A DNA stretch of 64,000 bases from Pedobacter cryoconitis (GCF_001590605.1 NZ_CP014504.1:3162001-3226000), one strand, 5' to 3'. Positions 29,201-36,998 are shown, numbered from the stretch's first letter. A program made the numbers and translations. Notes: generated by a model not told the origin, from the sequence alone.

Positions 29201-30856
29201 CGTACCTGTAACTACTACCGGATTTAACGTATAGGATGCACTGTTAGCACCTGTTAAAGCCAGACCAGTTAAAGTTACCGGTTTATTAATTCCCACACCC
29301 GCAGTATTATAAGCTGCTGAAGTATAAGTTACACTGACTACGTCTGGTGCTACTACTCCGCTTCCCGCATCAAGAGGATTAAAAACTACATTAGCAACTG
29401 CATCTCCATTATAAGCTTTAGTGACCGCAGCAAATGTTGCAGTGACCGCTTTCGGTGCAATGACCATTGAAAAAACTTGTGAACCTGAACTTATGCAGGC
29501 ACCAGTCACATTCACAGTAAAATTATAACTCCCGGTAGCAGTTGGTGTACCTGATAATACCCCTGCCGAAGATAGTGTCAGACCAGCAGGTAAAGTTCCA
29601 GAAGCCAGACTGTATACATAAGGTGCTCCTCCGCCTGAGGCAACTATTACAGCTTCACTATAAGCCGTCTTATAAGTTCCCGAAGCCAGTACTGGTGATA
29701 AATTAATCACCTGGCTGGATAAAGTTAAGAGTGCGCTGGTCGAGCTGACTATCCCTGAGGAACCATTTGCACTCAGCCTGTATCTGTTATTATTTAAGCC
29801 ATTAACATTTGAAATGGTAAGTATTGCTGTAGCGGAACCCGAATAAACACCACCATCAGTAATATCTGCATAATTTGTTCCCCCATCTGTGCTCAACTGC
29901 CATTTCAAAGAACAAAAATTGGCAGCAATAGCCCTAAAAGTAGTACCTGTTCCAGCACACTGGCTCAGTTTATCTGCTGGATTTGCAGTGAACGATGCGC
30001 CAGATACCGTAAACGTTTCACCAGAAAGGAAAGGCGAAAAAGAAGTACCGTCATCTTTTACCCCCCAGTTAGCAACATTATTTAGCCGCGTTAAAATTAC
30101 AGCTGGAGTACCCGATGTAATACCTGGTAATGTCAATCTGTAGCGTGCAGTAAATCCTGTATTAAAAGTAGGGTCTCCACCATCAGTATGCGAAACAATA
30201 GATAAATTCTGTGCCCCGCTTGCCAGTACAGGAGGCAGTACTGAGCGGTCAGCAGCAAAAGTACCTGCAGTTAAAGTAGCATCCCAGCCACTAGTACCAC
30301 TACCATTGTCATGGTTCATACTAATACCAGCAAGCAGCGTTGGTGTTGCTACACTGCCTGTAAAAGCAAAAATCTGATCACCTGAGAATATACCCAGGCT
30401 CATGTATTGATGATTTGGCCCAACAGGATTTCCCCTGGTAGCTACCGATTCAACAATCCCCGTAACAGTTCCTGCCGCAGTATTTGTTTTGTCGAAAGCC
30501 AGTAACTGGTACTTACAGAAGACATAGATTTCTGTCCCTGCCGGATAGCTTTTATCCGAAGTCCATTTAATTACACCATCCGTTGTTGCCTGAGCTTCAG
30601 GCTGAAACGCATTTGCGGAAGTCCAGCCAAAATCAGTGAAGAAGATGTCTGTGCCCGCCGGTATCTGGCGTAATAATAAGAAAGAGAACCGGTCGTCCTG
30701 ACCTGTTGGTGTCCCCCCGTCCTGAAGATCGTAACCAGTGATGATCACATCTCCTTTACCGAATGTACATTGTGCAGCGGCATTAAAATTAATGCCGGTG
30801 AGGATAATCAAAGACAAGAGCATGCCTTTGATTATCCTTTGAATAAAGATTTCCAT
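23267..30856 (-). CDS. Giant secreted surface protein with YDG repeats and T9SS type B C-terminus
   Basis: A 2529-residue protein. A signal peptide (to about residue 28) precedes a first domain with DDRFSFLLLRQIPAG. Ig-like domains follow at about 290-375 and 380-470, the latter with a LPAGLTLSSAGVLSGTP motif typical of putative Ig repeats. Then comes one degenerate and 17 regular YDG repeats of 89 residues (core ITKVYDGNTTAAL), an MBG-like domain, a cadherin-like segment ending DVNEVP, and a C-terminal gliding-motility/type B sorting domain with ITPNGDGVNDKF and WDGTISG. It is expected to cross the outer membrane by the type IX system and stay on the surface, as adhesin or filament. The PorP/SprF gene follows after 11 bases. 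Confidence 0.94.
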   Translation of the reverse strand: MEIFIQRIIKGMLLSLIILTGINFNAAAQCTFGKGDVIITGYDLQDGGTPTGQDDRFSFLLLRQIPAGTDIFFTDFGWTSANAFQPEAQATTDGVIKWTSDKSYPAGTEIYVFCKYQLLAFDKTNTAAGTVTGIVESVATRGNPVGPNHQYMSLGIFSGDQIFAFTGSVATPTLLAGISMNHDNGSGTSGWDATLTAGTFAADRSVLPPVLASGAQNLSIVSHTDGGDPTFNTGFTARYRLTLPGITSGTPAVILTRLNNVANWGVKDDGTSFSPFLSGETFTVSGASFTANPADKLSQCAGTGTTFRAIAANFCSLKWQLSTDGGTNYADITDGGVYSGSATAILTISNVNGLNNNRYRLSANGSSGIVSSTSALLTLSSQVINLSPVLASGTYKTAYSEAVIVASGGGAPYVYSLASGTLPAGLTLSSAGVLSGTPTATGSYNFTVNVTGACISSGSQVFSMVIAPKAVTATFAAVTKAYNGDAVANVVFNPLDAGSGVVAPDVVSVTYTSAAYNTAGVGINKPVTLTGLALTGANSASYTLNPVVVTGTITTAPIVPSLVLPITKVYDGNTTAALTGANYSFTGKIGTEDVALNNPATGTYALKDVGNRLVSVTGLTLTGTNAANYTLSTTSISTTGTITAASIVPSLVLPITKVYDGNTTAALTGANYTFTGKVGTENIALNNPATGTYALKDIGNRLVSVTGLALTGTDAGNYTISTTNVSATGTITSATIVPVLAGTITKVYDGNTTAALTGANYSFTGKVGTENVALNNPVAGSYALKDIGNRLVSVTGLTLTGTDAANYTLSTTSLTAPGTITSATIVPLLAGTITKVYDGNTTAALTGANYSFTGNIGTENVAITNPAAGTYDLKIVGNRTVSVSGITLTGTDAANYTLSTTSLTAPGTITSATIIPVLAGTITKVYDGNTTAALAGTNYSFTGNIGADVVGLNNPVTGAYDLKEAGNRTVSVNGIALTGADAANYTLSTTSLTAPGTITAATIIPVLAGIITKVYDGNTTAALTGTNYSFTGNIGADVVALNNPVTGAYDLKEAGNRTVSVSGIALTGTDAGNYTLSTTSLTAPGTITAATIIPLLAGTITKVYDGNTTAALTGANYSFTGNVGADVVALNNPVTGAYDLKEAGNRTVSVNGIALTGTDAGNYTLSTTSLTAPGTITAATIVPVLAGTITKVYDGNTTAALTGANYSFTGNVGADVVAITNPATGTYDLKEAGNRTVSVNGITLTGTDAGNYILSTTSLTAPGTITAATIIPVLAGTITKVYDGNTTAALTGANYSFTGNVGADVVAITNPATGAYDLKEVGNRTVSVNGIALTGADAANYTLSTTSLTAPGTITAATIVPVLAGTITKVYDGNTAAALAAANYSFSGNISTDDVTLNNPAVGTYDLKEAGNRTVSVSGITLTGADAANYTLSTTSLTAPGTITAATIVPVLAGTITKVYDGNTAAALAAANYSFSGNVGADDVALNNPAAGTYDLKEAGNRTVSVSGITLTGADAANYTLSTASLTAPGTITSATIIPVLAGTITKVYDGNTTAALTGANYSFSGNVGADDVALNNPAAGTYDLKEVGNRTVSVSGITLTGADAANYTISTTSLTAPGTITSATIIPVLAGTITKVYDGNTTAALTGSNYSFAGNISGDDVAITNPAGGTYDLKEVGNRTVSISGITLTGADAANYTLSTTSLTAPGTITAATIVPVLAGTITKVYDGNTAAALAAANYSFTGNIGADDVALNNPAAGTYDLKEAGNRTVSVNGITLTGADAANYTLSTTSLTAPGTITSATIIPVLAGTISKVYDGNTTAALTGSNYSFTGNISGDDVALNNPAGGTYDLKEVGNRTVSVSGITLTGTDAVNYTISTTSLTAPGTITSATIIPALAGTITKVYDGNTNAALTGSNYSFTGKIGADQVAINNPVAGTYDLKDVGNRTVNVSGITLTGADAANYTISTTSLTAPGTITSAAITPVLAGTITKVYDGNATATLTGANYSFTGQVAGENVALNNPAAGTYNNALVATGKTVTVNGITLTGTDAGNYILTTTSLTSANGVITAQPLTITADNKQMIQGTVVPVLTLTYSGFVNGENSNILLTPASLSTTATNSSVAGNYTITVSGATAANYAITFVNGILTVSPGIPTSISLAAVPLYENKPAGALAGTLSSTSLDPNAVFTYTLVSGNGDTDNALFTITGDQVRTSASLSYKQKSTYSILVRSTTQYGLTLDKQFTINLIDVNEVPTLNPIADLTQCNTTSRQSIALTGITPGPETNQTTTLTVRADKPAMFSDLSVSQGNGGNGTLTYRLANQSVSGTVNITVTVKDNGGTANGGVDTYSRTFVLTINPLPVLSIVSSAGLEISKGITTQLTASGGTSYVWADAAGIISGQNTAVLTIRPSRTASYTVTALNASGCSSTQLITINVLNDYKTIDATNIITPNGDGVNDKFIIRNIDMYPDNVVKIFDRAGRLLYTKQGYDNSWDGTISGNPLSEGTYFYVLDFGDGRGKFKGFITLVRNN
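24640..29161 (-). repeat. Tandem array of 17 YDG-domain repeats, unit 267 bp
   Basis: The ITKVYDGN start of the first repeat lies at 29161 and of the last at 24889. The distance, 4272 bases, is exactly 16 times 267, so no codon has been gained or lost across 16 units. Units 5 to 9 and 10 to 15 are most alike, which suggests recent duplication. The last unit diverges (TYNNALVATGK). Confidence 0.93.
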
Positions 30857-30909
30857 GGTAATGATGGATTAAGAGCGTTAATTATATATTTTAGATTGTA
30901 CTTGGTTAT

Positions 30910-32061
30910 TTAAGAGCACATATAAGTATTCATCCATCCTGACACTAATCCCTGAGGTGGATCATCATATATTTCAGTCCATTCGCGAAGTACCTCAACT
31001 AAGGGCACTGTATCTTGTAAGATCAGTTGATTCCCAGCTCCAAGTTTTACCTGGTATGCTGGTGAAAACACCTGATGTGTATTGCTATCTATGCAGATTT
31101 GTCCTTTCGCTCCATCAATTTCAGTATCCAGCAGTTCATTTAATAACTGTTTCGTATTGAAAAGTGGATTCTCTAAAGAAACCATGATATATTTAATTAA
31201 TAAAACACCGGTATCCCATCCCAATGCCCCAAAAGCATCAGGTATACGGCCGGATTTACTTTTAAAAACATTGCAATAAGCAATATTTCCGCCCGTCGTT
31301 AATTGAGGCATCCATGGCACGTAAGAACTAACAGACATTTCTTTATTGGTTATCCCGTATTCTGGCAGATGCGGTTCTTCAAGCATTGCCGGGTTAACGA
31401 AGACATTTAAAGGAATTGCTGGAAAATCAATCGCAAGCTTTTCATAAAAGACCTGACTTAAATCGCTGTAAACAGCCAGAATATGGCGAACATCATGATT
31501 TGCATTCAGAAAATCAGTCATAGGGACCATATCAAATTCCTCAGCCTTGAATTTACTAACAAAATTAAAGGCAATTGAACTTCCCTGATCCATATAACCT
31601 TTGCTGATCGCATGACAAAGGCTATAACCTCCATCATAATAAGAAGTGGCCATTACAGCTTTACTGCTCACTTTAGCAGCTTGTTTACCAATCAGCCGGC
31701 AATGCAATGAATAATTGAGCGTATGGTAAATTACAAAGGGCTGTTTTTTAACAGGAGGATACTTAGCACCACTATTGACCACAATCAGCAGTTTTTTCAG
31801 TGCATTAATCAAAGGGAATAAGCATTCCACTACCGGATGATCAGCAAAAACAATGAGCACATCTGCCTGATTATCCAGCAGCATAACTTCTGCTTCCTTC
31901 AGCATCAGCTTTCCATCCGTCCCAAAACCAATACTTGCAGTTAACAGTTCAGGTGATAAAGCGATTGCCAGGTCAGCCAAACTACCTTTTAACCCAGTCA
32001 TAAAATTAGGAGAGATCAGCGGATAAGTCGTAGAATTCGGAAGCAGTACACCTATTTTCAT
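30910..32061 (-). CDS. Periplasmic-binding-fold (Leu/Ile/Val-type) protein without signal peptide
   Basis: A 383-residue protein from the ATG at 32061 (MKIGVLLPNSTTYPLISPNF). It follows the type I periplasmic-binding fold: KIGVLLP at strand 1, DVLIVFADHP, FVIYHTLNYSLHCRLIGKQAA, MATSYYDGGYSLCHAISKGY, and GALGWDTGVLLIKYI near the end, as in amino-acid ABC-transporter receptors. No signal peptide or lipobox is present and no transporter genes are nearby, so a cytoplasmic or unconventional role is likely. It ends a close run with three tail-collar genes (4 bases apart) and precedes the giant gene by 53 bases. Confidence 0.75.
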   Translation of the reverse strand: MKIGVLLPNSTTYPLISPNFMTGLKGSLADLAIALSPELLTASIGFGTDGKLMLKEAEVMLLDNQADVLIVFADHPVVECLFPLINALKKLLIVVNSGAKYPPVKKQPFVIYHTLNYSLHCRLIGKQAAKVSSKAVMATSYYDGGYSLCHAISKGYMDQGSSIAFNFVSKFKAEEFDMVPMTDFLNANHDVRHILAVYSDLSQVFYEKLAIDFPAIPLNVFVNPAMLEEPHLPEYGITNKEMSVSSYVPWMPQLTTGGNIAYCNVFKSKSGRIPDAFGALGWDTGVLLIKYIMVSLENPLFNTKQLLNELLDTEIDGAKGQICIDSNTHQVFSPAYQVKLGAGNQLILQDTVPLVEVLREWTEIYDDPPQGLVSGWMNTYMCS

Positions 32062-32065
32062 ATGC

Positions 32066-32626
32066 TTAATCTGGTGTTGGATAAATACCAAATAACGAAA
32101 TGATAAAATTCAGCGCCATATAGGGCTGCATATTATTATGAGCCTGGCTATTACCAGCTCCGCTTAATACAATGCTGGTATCCAGTGGCATCAGTCCTGA
32201 TGCTGTTGGTGTACGGCTAAAGTAACGTTTTCCAGGAGCAATAGCGATTCCATTGTCCACAGGAGAAGGCTGGTTATCAGGATCATTTGCCCTGACTTTC
32301 ATAGTCAGTTCTCCGGTTACAACATGCGCATGCGCAGGAAGTTGATTAGGTATTAAAGTTACACTTTCTACCCCTGCCATCTGGCCAATCACATAATTTG
32401 TACCCGATTGCGGATTTGTACCCATATGAATAGGTACGCGGCCTCTTAAATCAGGCACACCAAAAGTGTTCTGCCCATCGCCACCATAAGTAGTGCCGAT
32501 TAAATTAAATAAGGTATCGTATTCTGAAATGGCTAATAAGCTGCCATCGCAAAATGCCCACCCCAGAGGGGCAAAATTTCCACCAAAGATTGTTATTTCA
32601 CCTATATAAGGTTGTGCTGCTGACAT
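32066..32626 (-). CDS. Phage tail collar (MdpB-like) protein 3
   Basis: A 186-residue protein of the tail-collar family, also annotated as microcystin-dependent protein. The signature is clear: IGEITIFGGNFAPLGWAFCDG, then FNLIGTTYGGDGQNTFGVPDLRGRVPIHMG, and the ending NNMQPYMALNFIISLFGIYP. In phages this domain occurs in tail fibre or collar proteins; in bacteria such genes occur in sets of three with unknown role. No signal peptide is present. The gene lies 11 bases behind the second copy and 4 bases ahead of the binding-fold gene. Confidence 0.92.
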   Translation of the reverse strand: MSAAQPYIGEITIFGGNFAPLGWAFCDGSLLAISEYDTLFNLIGTTYGGDGQNTFGVPDLRGRVPIHMGTNPQSGTNYVIGQMAGVESVTLIPNQLPAHAHVVTGELTMKVRANDPDNQPSPVDNGIAIAPGKRYFSRTPTASGLMPLDTSIVLSGAGNSQAHNNMQPYMALNFIISLFGIYPTPD

Positions 32627-32637
32627 AGTTTTATAAT

Positions 32638-33198
32638 TTATTGTCGTTGAGGAAAAATGCCTTGGAATGCGATAACGATTAACACCGTCAAATAAGGCTG
32701 CATATTATTATGTGGCTGATTCCCACCCAGTATGCTGGTCTGTGTATCCAGGTTAACTGCGAGCGGAGCCATATAAGCGGTAGAACTTGCCGTATCCGCA
32801 TACAGGAGATCTGTACCTGTTGCTGTAGCCGGTAAGCTGGCAACTGCATTCGCTGTAGTTGGTGGCGCGCCTGTTTTAAGTCCTGCCCCTAAGGCATGCG
32901 TGTGCGCAGGCATTTCATTCTGTAAAATTGTTACAGACGTTGTTCCTGCAATCTCCCCGAGAACACGGTTAGAAAGTCCTGGGCCTTGTCCAAATCCTAT
33001 AGGAGTTGACCCCTGAAGATTCGGGAGTCCGAAAGTTACCCTTCCGTCTCCTCCATAAGTAGTTCCCAACAAAGAAAAAAGGGCAGTATTTGAAGAGATT
33101 GACAGTAATTGACCATTACAGATTGCCCAACCTCTTGGTGGAAAATTAAAGCCAACTAAACCAATTTCCCCAACAAAGGGTTCAACGCTAACAGACAT
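32638..33198 (-). CDS. Phage tail collar (MdpB-like) protein 2
   Basis: A 186-residue tail-collar protein with VGEIGLVGFNFPPRGWAICNG, FSLLGTTYGGDGRVTFGLPNLQG and the C-terminal NNMQPYLTVLIVIAFQGIFP. It shares the plan of its two neighbours but differs widely in the central part (about 90-150), which is rich in Ala, Thr and Gly and is the region that would vary in a binding tip. No export signal is visible. Spacing of 26 bases to copy 1 and 11 to copy 3 indicates one transcript. Confidence 0.92.
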   Translation of the reverse strand: MSVSVEPFVGEIGLVGFNFPPRGWAICNGQLLSISSNTALFSLLGTTYGGDGRVTFGLPNLQGSTPIGFGQGPGLSNRVLGEIAGTTSVTILQNEMPAHTHALGAGLKTGAPPTTANAVASLPATATGTDLLYADTASSTAYMAPLAVNLDTQTSILGGNQPHNNMQPYLTVLIVIAFQGIFPQRQ

Positions 33199-33224
33199 AA
33201 TAATTTAGATTAAGTTGTTTTTAA

Positions 33225-33755
33225 TTAATTTCTTGAAGGAAATATACCCGATAAGCAGATACAGTAATTCAATACCAGAAAAGGCATCCTGTTTTCATGA
33301 GCCTGGCCAGCACCGATAACCTGAGTATTGAAAGGCGCATTGTTATACATACCTGTATCAGTCTGGTTGGTAAAGCGGCCAGTTAAAGCTGGGTTTGCTG
33401 CATAATAATTACCCTCAGGTGTTAACTTATTCGCATTTGTTGCACCTGTTTTTGCTTTAACATAACCTGAACCCAAAGTATGGTTATGTTGCGGAATTTC
33501 GTTCAGATTAAGTGTATGTAATTCTTCACCGGCAGTTTGGCCTTGTGGAAATCCATTACCTACATGAACAGGAACTTTACCTCTGAAATCAGGTAAACCA
33601 AAGGTGGTCTGGCCATTTCCTCCATATGTTGTACCCAGTAGGGAAAACAGAGCCTGATTAGAATTAATGGCCATCATTTGCCCATTACATAAAGCGTAGT
33701 TCCTTGGAGCAAATCCAAAAGAAAATATGATTATAGAGCCAAGATATTCATCCAT
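33225..33755 (-). CDS. Phage tail collar (MdpB-like) protein 1
   Basis: A 176-residue tail-collar protein and probable first gene of the six-gene minus-strand run. It has YLGSIIIFSFGFAPRNYALCNG, FSLLGTTYGGNGQTTFGLPDFRGKVPVHVG and an ending like the other copies (RMPFLVLNYCICLSGIFP). There are no other phage structural genes nearby, so it is not part of a prophage. The 205-base gap upstream separates it from the divergent Tat protein gene and should hold both promoters, although I see no TAnnTTTG element for this gene. Confidence 0.92.
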   Translation of the reverse strand: MDEYLGSIIIFSFGFAPRNYALCNGQMMAINSNQALFSLLGTTYGGNGQTTFGLPDFRGKVPVHVGNGFPQGQTAGEELHTLNLNEIPQHNHTLGSGYVKAKTGATNANKLTPEGNYYAANPALTGRFTNQTDTGMYNNAPFNTQVIGAGQAHENRMPFLVLNYCICLSGIFPSRN

Positions 33756-33960
33756 TTTGAGAGCGGATTTAAAGAATAGTGATGAGCGTTTTTTTTACGT
33801 TAAGTAGCTTGCTAGAATAATCAGATTTTTCTGATATTGTTATTTGTGTGATAAAATTAGTTTATTTTTTTACAAATACAATATTTTTTTTATTTTTTTG
33901 TCTGACTTGGAAATGACAATATAATTTATCTAAGTTTATGGCGCTCTTAAAATTAACGCT

Positions 33961-34854
33961 ATGTCAAACCGAAGGTCGTTTCTCAAAAACACTACCCTTG
34001 TAGCAACCGCTACCCTACTCAGCAAACCAATCAGTTCCTTTGCTAATTTAAGTAAGAACGCTGCTACTTTGCACGCTTCTGGTAAAAACTTGATCATTTA
34101 CTACAGCAGTCAGCTGAATGGTCAGATCCATAACGGTTTAAAAGAATCAGGAGGTATCAAAAACTTAAGGAAGCTGCTTAATAATGAGGATACCGGAGGC
34201 CTGATTTTAGATGCCGGAAACTTTTTAGGATCTGATCAGGACATCGCTCATCATGATGCAGTGATTGAGGCTATGAATAAAACTGGTTACCACACCAGCA
34301 TGCCATCCCCACAAGACCTGAGTTATGGTGAAGCCTATCTTGCCAAATTATCAGACACCATGAACTTCTGCCTGGTAAACTGCAACTATGTGTTTAACAA
34401 CCTTAAACTCTCTGCAGCTGTAAAGCCATGGCAAATTATTAATTTTGGTAAATTCAAAATTGGTATTACCGGAGTAGGCCCGGAAGTCAGTGGTATCGGC
34501 TTTCATGATCCGGTCAAAAAAGCAAACCATATTGCAAAACACCTTAAAAACAACATGGACTGTGATTTTGTTGTTTGCCTTTCCGGCCTTGATTACCAGG
34601 AAAAAGGCAATATAGCCGGCAACATCGCACTGGCAGAACAATCTGAAGCTATTGATTTTATTATTGGTTCCGGTAGTGAAAGCAAACAAAACCATACCAT
34701 AATCAGAAAAAATATAACCGGACACGAAGTCTTTATCGGACACCCTGTTCCGCAAGGTTTAACGATGGGCAAGCTGGTATTTGAATTCAAAAACAAGCAA
34801 AAATTCTTTGCAGAAACCAGGCATCTGGCTAACCCTGCAGGCCTGCTCTGTTAA
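33961..34854 (+). CDS. Tat-exported 5'-nucleotidase-like protein with apparently lost metal site
   Basis: A 297-residue protein with a Tat signal (MSNRRSFLKNTTLVATATLL). The remainder follows the metallophosphatase fold of bacterial 5'-nucleotidases, but metal ligands are replaced. The first motif, normally with Asp and His as in TNDTHG, reads YYSSQLNGQI; LDAGDF is LDAGNF; and the GNHEFDYG motif is SPQDLSYG. Fold and spacing (MNKTGYHTSMPSPQDLSYG) are kept. A non-catalytic binding protein is inferred. The length covers only the catalytic-type domain, without the usual C-terminal nucleotide-binding domain. It is divergent from the tail-collar operon. Confidence 0.72.
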   Translation: MSNRRSFLKNTTLVATATLLSKPISSFANLSKNAATLHASGKNLIIYYSSQLNGQIHNGLKESGGIKNLRKLLNNEDTGGLILDAGNFLGSDQDIAHHDAVIEAMNKTGYHTSMPSPQDLSYGEAYLAKLSDTMNFCLVNCNYVFNNLKLSAAVKPWQIINFGKFKIGITGVGPEVSGIGFHDPVKKANHIAKHLKNNMDCDFVVCLSGLDYQEKGNIAGNIALAEQSEAIDFIIGSGSESKQNHTIIRKNITGHEVFIGHPVPQGLTMGKLVFEFKNKQKFFAETRHLANPAGLLC

Positions 34855-34873
34855 ACATAAATAACTTATTTCC

Positions 34874-34912
34874 AAAGAAACCTGTCAGCTAAATCAGCTG
34901 ATGGGTTTCTTT
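34874..34912. terminator. Bidirectional terminator between convergent genes
   Basis: AAAGAAACCTGTCAGCT (34874-34890) pairs with 34896-34912 over 17 bp with two mismatches around a 5-base loop. It has A- and T-rich ends and includes the last codons of the Lrp-like gene. Confidence 0.8.
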
Positions 34913-35377
34913 AACCGCAGCCATGACGAAAATGCTCTTGGTTTGCCCTATACCTTTCACTTCTCCCAGTTTATTGACAAAGAAATTATGGTAATCTTCC
35001 ATACTTTCTGCTACGATTTTGACCATAAAATCAAAATCTCCTGAGATATTATAACATTCTATAATTTCCTTAAATTCCAGCATCGATTTAATAAAAATCG
35101 CACCCGACCTCTTATTATGTTCTTTCAAAGTGATCATACAAAGAACAATCATTCCTTTCCCTACCAGTTGCCTGTTCAGGATAGCTGCATACTGCTTAAT
35201 CACTCCACTCTTTTCCATTCTTTTAATCCGCTCATGCGTTGGCGTCGGACTCAAATGAATTAATGCAGCTATTTCTCTAACCGTAAGCTTGGCATTTTCT
35301 TCCAATAATCTCAGGATTTCATAGTCTTTCGCATCTAATGTTACGGAAGTCTTTTCAGGCTGTTCTGTATTTGTCAT
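34889..35377 (-). CDS. Lrp/AsnC family transcriptional regulator
   Basis: A 162-residue regulator. The N-terminal helix-turn-helix (LDAKDYEILRLLEENAKLTVREIAALIHLSPTPTHERIKRME, about 13-53) and the C-terminal RAM ligand domain (CYNISGDFDFMVKIVAESMEDYHNFF) are complete. Such proteins sense amino acids and often control a divergent transporter. The divergent DHA2-type exporter starting at 35504 is the probable target, with a 126-base shared control region. Confidence 0.94.
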   Translation of the reverse strand: MTNTEQPEKTSVTLDAKDYEILRLLEENAKLTVREIAALIHLSPTPTHERIKRMEKSGVIKQYAAILNRQLVGKGMIVLCMITLKEHNKRSGAIFIKSMLEFKEIIECYNISGDFDFMVKIVAESMEDYHNFFVNKLGEVKGIGQTKSIFVMAAVKETHQLI

Positions 35378-35477
35378 AATTCATGTATCAAACAAGCACT
35401 CTGTTCTTTTAAATATACAAAAATAATGCATTTGTACTGAATATTTATTATCATTTCTATAATCTATTCTATATAAA

Positions 35478-35485
35478 TACATTTG
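35478..35485 (+). promoter_or_regulatory. -7 promoter element for the DHA2 transporter
   Basis: TACATTTG matches the Bacteroidota TAnnTTTG -7 consensus exactly and ends 18 bases before the ATG at 35504. Its position favours that ATG over the TTG at 35483. Confidence 0.55.
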
Positions 35486-35503
35486 ACAGAACAATACTAT
35501 TAT

Positions 35504-36895
35504 ATGATTTCAAAAAAGAACCTTATCCTCATCATTGCTTCGATGGGTATTTTTGTAGAAGCACTCGATATCGCAATTATTAATCTGACTATCCCCCCTA
35601 TACAAGCACAATTCAATATCAGTAACGATCAAGTACAATGGCTGCAAACACTTTACGTATTACTTTATGGAGGTTTCCTGATTATCGGAGGAAAACTAGC
35701 TGATATCATCGGCAGAAAAAAAATCTTTATGATCGGTGCTGCCCTGTTTCTGTTGACCTCTTTAGGTGCCGGACTGTCAGGCTCCTTTGCCATACTTGCT
35801 TTTTACCGTGCCGTGCAAGGCTTTGCGGCAGCATTAATTATGCCTTCAGCACTTTCCATAGTCACGCATACCTTTACAGAAAAGACTGAACGCAGTAAAG
35901 CCATAGGGATTTTCAGCTCATTTGCAGCCATAGGATCAGGCAGTGGCTTGTCTATAGGCGGCATCATCAGTACCTACTGGGGCTGGCACTGGGTTTTCCT
36001 GATTAACGTCCCCATTCTTGCTATCGTTATTTTCGCTTCCTGGTATTACCTGGACGCAGATAGTCCGCGTGACAAAAAGAAATCACCAGACCTTATCTCA
36101 GGTTTTATATTGGTTGCAGCACTGCTCATGCTGAGCTATGGCGTACATGAACTCGGTAATTTTCAAAAACACTATTTGTTATTACCCAACCTGGCCATCG
36201 CCATCATCATTTGCATGAAGGTATTATTTACCCGTTTAACCACGCTAAAAGATCCTCTCATTGATTTATCAATTTTCCGCTCCTCGACAGTAGTCACTGC
36301 CAACGGAATCTTCTTCTTACTGGGTTCTTTTTGGACAGGTTATCTGTTTATCATTTCATTACTGCTTCAAAAAGACATGAATTTCAGTGCTGCCAAATCC
36401 GGTTTACTACTCGTGCCCTTCAGTATTCTATCTGCACTAGTTGCTAAATTTGCATTACCTGCAATTATGAAAAAACTGAATATAGCCCGCACAGGCTTCC
36501 TGGGAATGACTATGATGTTAATCAGTGCAGTTTTGCTCGCAGCTTCTCTGATGATGGGCCATTCTTTAATTTTAGTTCTGCTAGCTGCGGCATTTGCTTC
36601 AGGATTGGGGATCACGATCAGTTATACCGGTTTGTCGGTACTTTCTATCCAGGATATCCCAAGCCAGCATTACGGTTTAGCTTCAAGCCTGGCCACAACC
36701 TCGTATTTTCTTGGTGCCGGAATAGGACTATCGATCCTGACGTTATTTATGACCAGTCAAAACGTGACCGCTTCTGTGACCCCGCTTTCGATTGTAATTC
36801 TGGGCATATATGCTTTTATTGGTTTGAGCTGGTTGATCGTTTTCATCAGGAATCAAAGTACTACCGCTAAAAGCACTGTACAAATTTCCAAATAG
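35504..36895 (+). CDS. MFS transporter, DHA2 (14-TM) family
   Basis: A 463-residue major facilitator with the DHA2 start MGIFVEALDIAIINLTIPPIQAQFNIS, the motif-A segment GGKLADIIGRKKIFMIG and motif C around GSGLSIGGIISTYWGWHWVFLINVP. About 14 hydrophobic helices are visible. DHA2 members export drugs or metabolites by proton antiport. It is divergent from an Lrp-type regulator, so efflux of an amino-acid-like compound is conceivable but not shown. Confidence 0.93.
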   Translation: MISKKNLILIIASMGIFVEALDIAIINLTIPPIQAQFNISNDQVQWLQTLYVLLYGGFLIIGGKLADIIGRKKIFMIGAALFLLTSLGAGLSGSFAILAFYRAVQGFAAALIMPSALSIVTHTFTEKTERSKAIGIFSSFAAIGSGSGLSIGGIISTYWGWHWVFLINVPILAIVIFASWYYLDADSPRDKKKSPDLISGFILVAALLMLSYGVHELGNFQKHYLLLPNLAIAIIICMKVLFTRLTTLKDPLIDLSIFRSSTVVTANGIFFLLGSFWTGYLFIISLLLQKDMNFSAAKSGLLLVPFSILSALVAKFALPAIMKKLNIARTGFLGMTMMLISAVLLAASLMMGHSLILVLLAAAFASGLGITISYTGLSVLSIQDIPSQHYGLASSLATTSYFLGAGIGLSILTLFMTSQNVTASVTPLSIVILGIYAFIGLSWLIVFIRNQSTTAKSTVQISK

Positions 36896-36921
36896 TACAA
36901 CCATGCCAATAATTTCTTAAA

Positions 36922-36960
36922 CAGGATAGATGCCCTTATCATATAAGTACATCTATCCTG
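36922..36960. terminator. Hairpin between convergent genes
   Basis: CAGGATAGATG (36922-36932) and CATCTATCCTG (36950-36960) form a perfect 11-bp stem with a 17-base loop, 27 bases after the transporter stop and before the converging protease stop. Confidence 0.65.
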
Positions 36961-36998
36961 GCTAATTTACGATCTTAGGTTATTTTTTCAGTTAATTA

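Noticed and set aside
30910..32061. Receptor of an ABC amino-acid transporter
   Set aside because: No signal peptide or lipobox and no permease or ATPase genes are present, so transport function is not supported although the fold fits.
32066..33755. Prophage or phage-tail-like particle locus
   Set aside because: Only tail-collar proteins are present. There are no capsid, sheath, tube, baseplate, lysis or integrase genes within the window.
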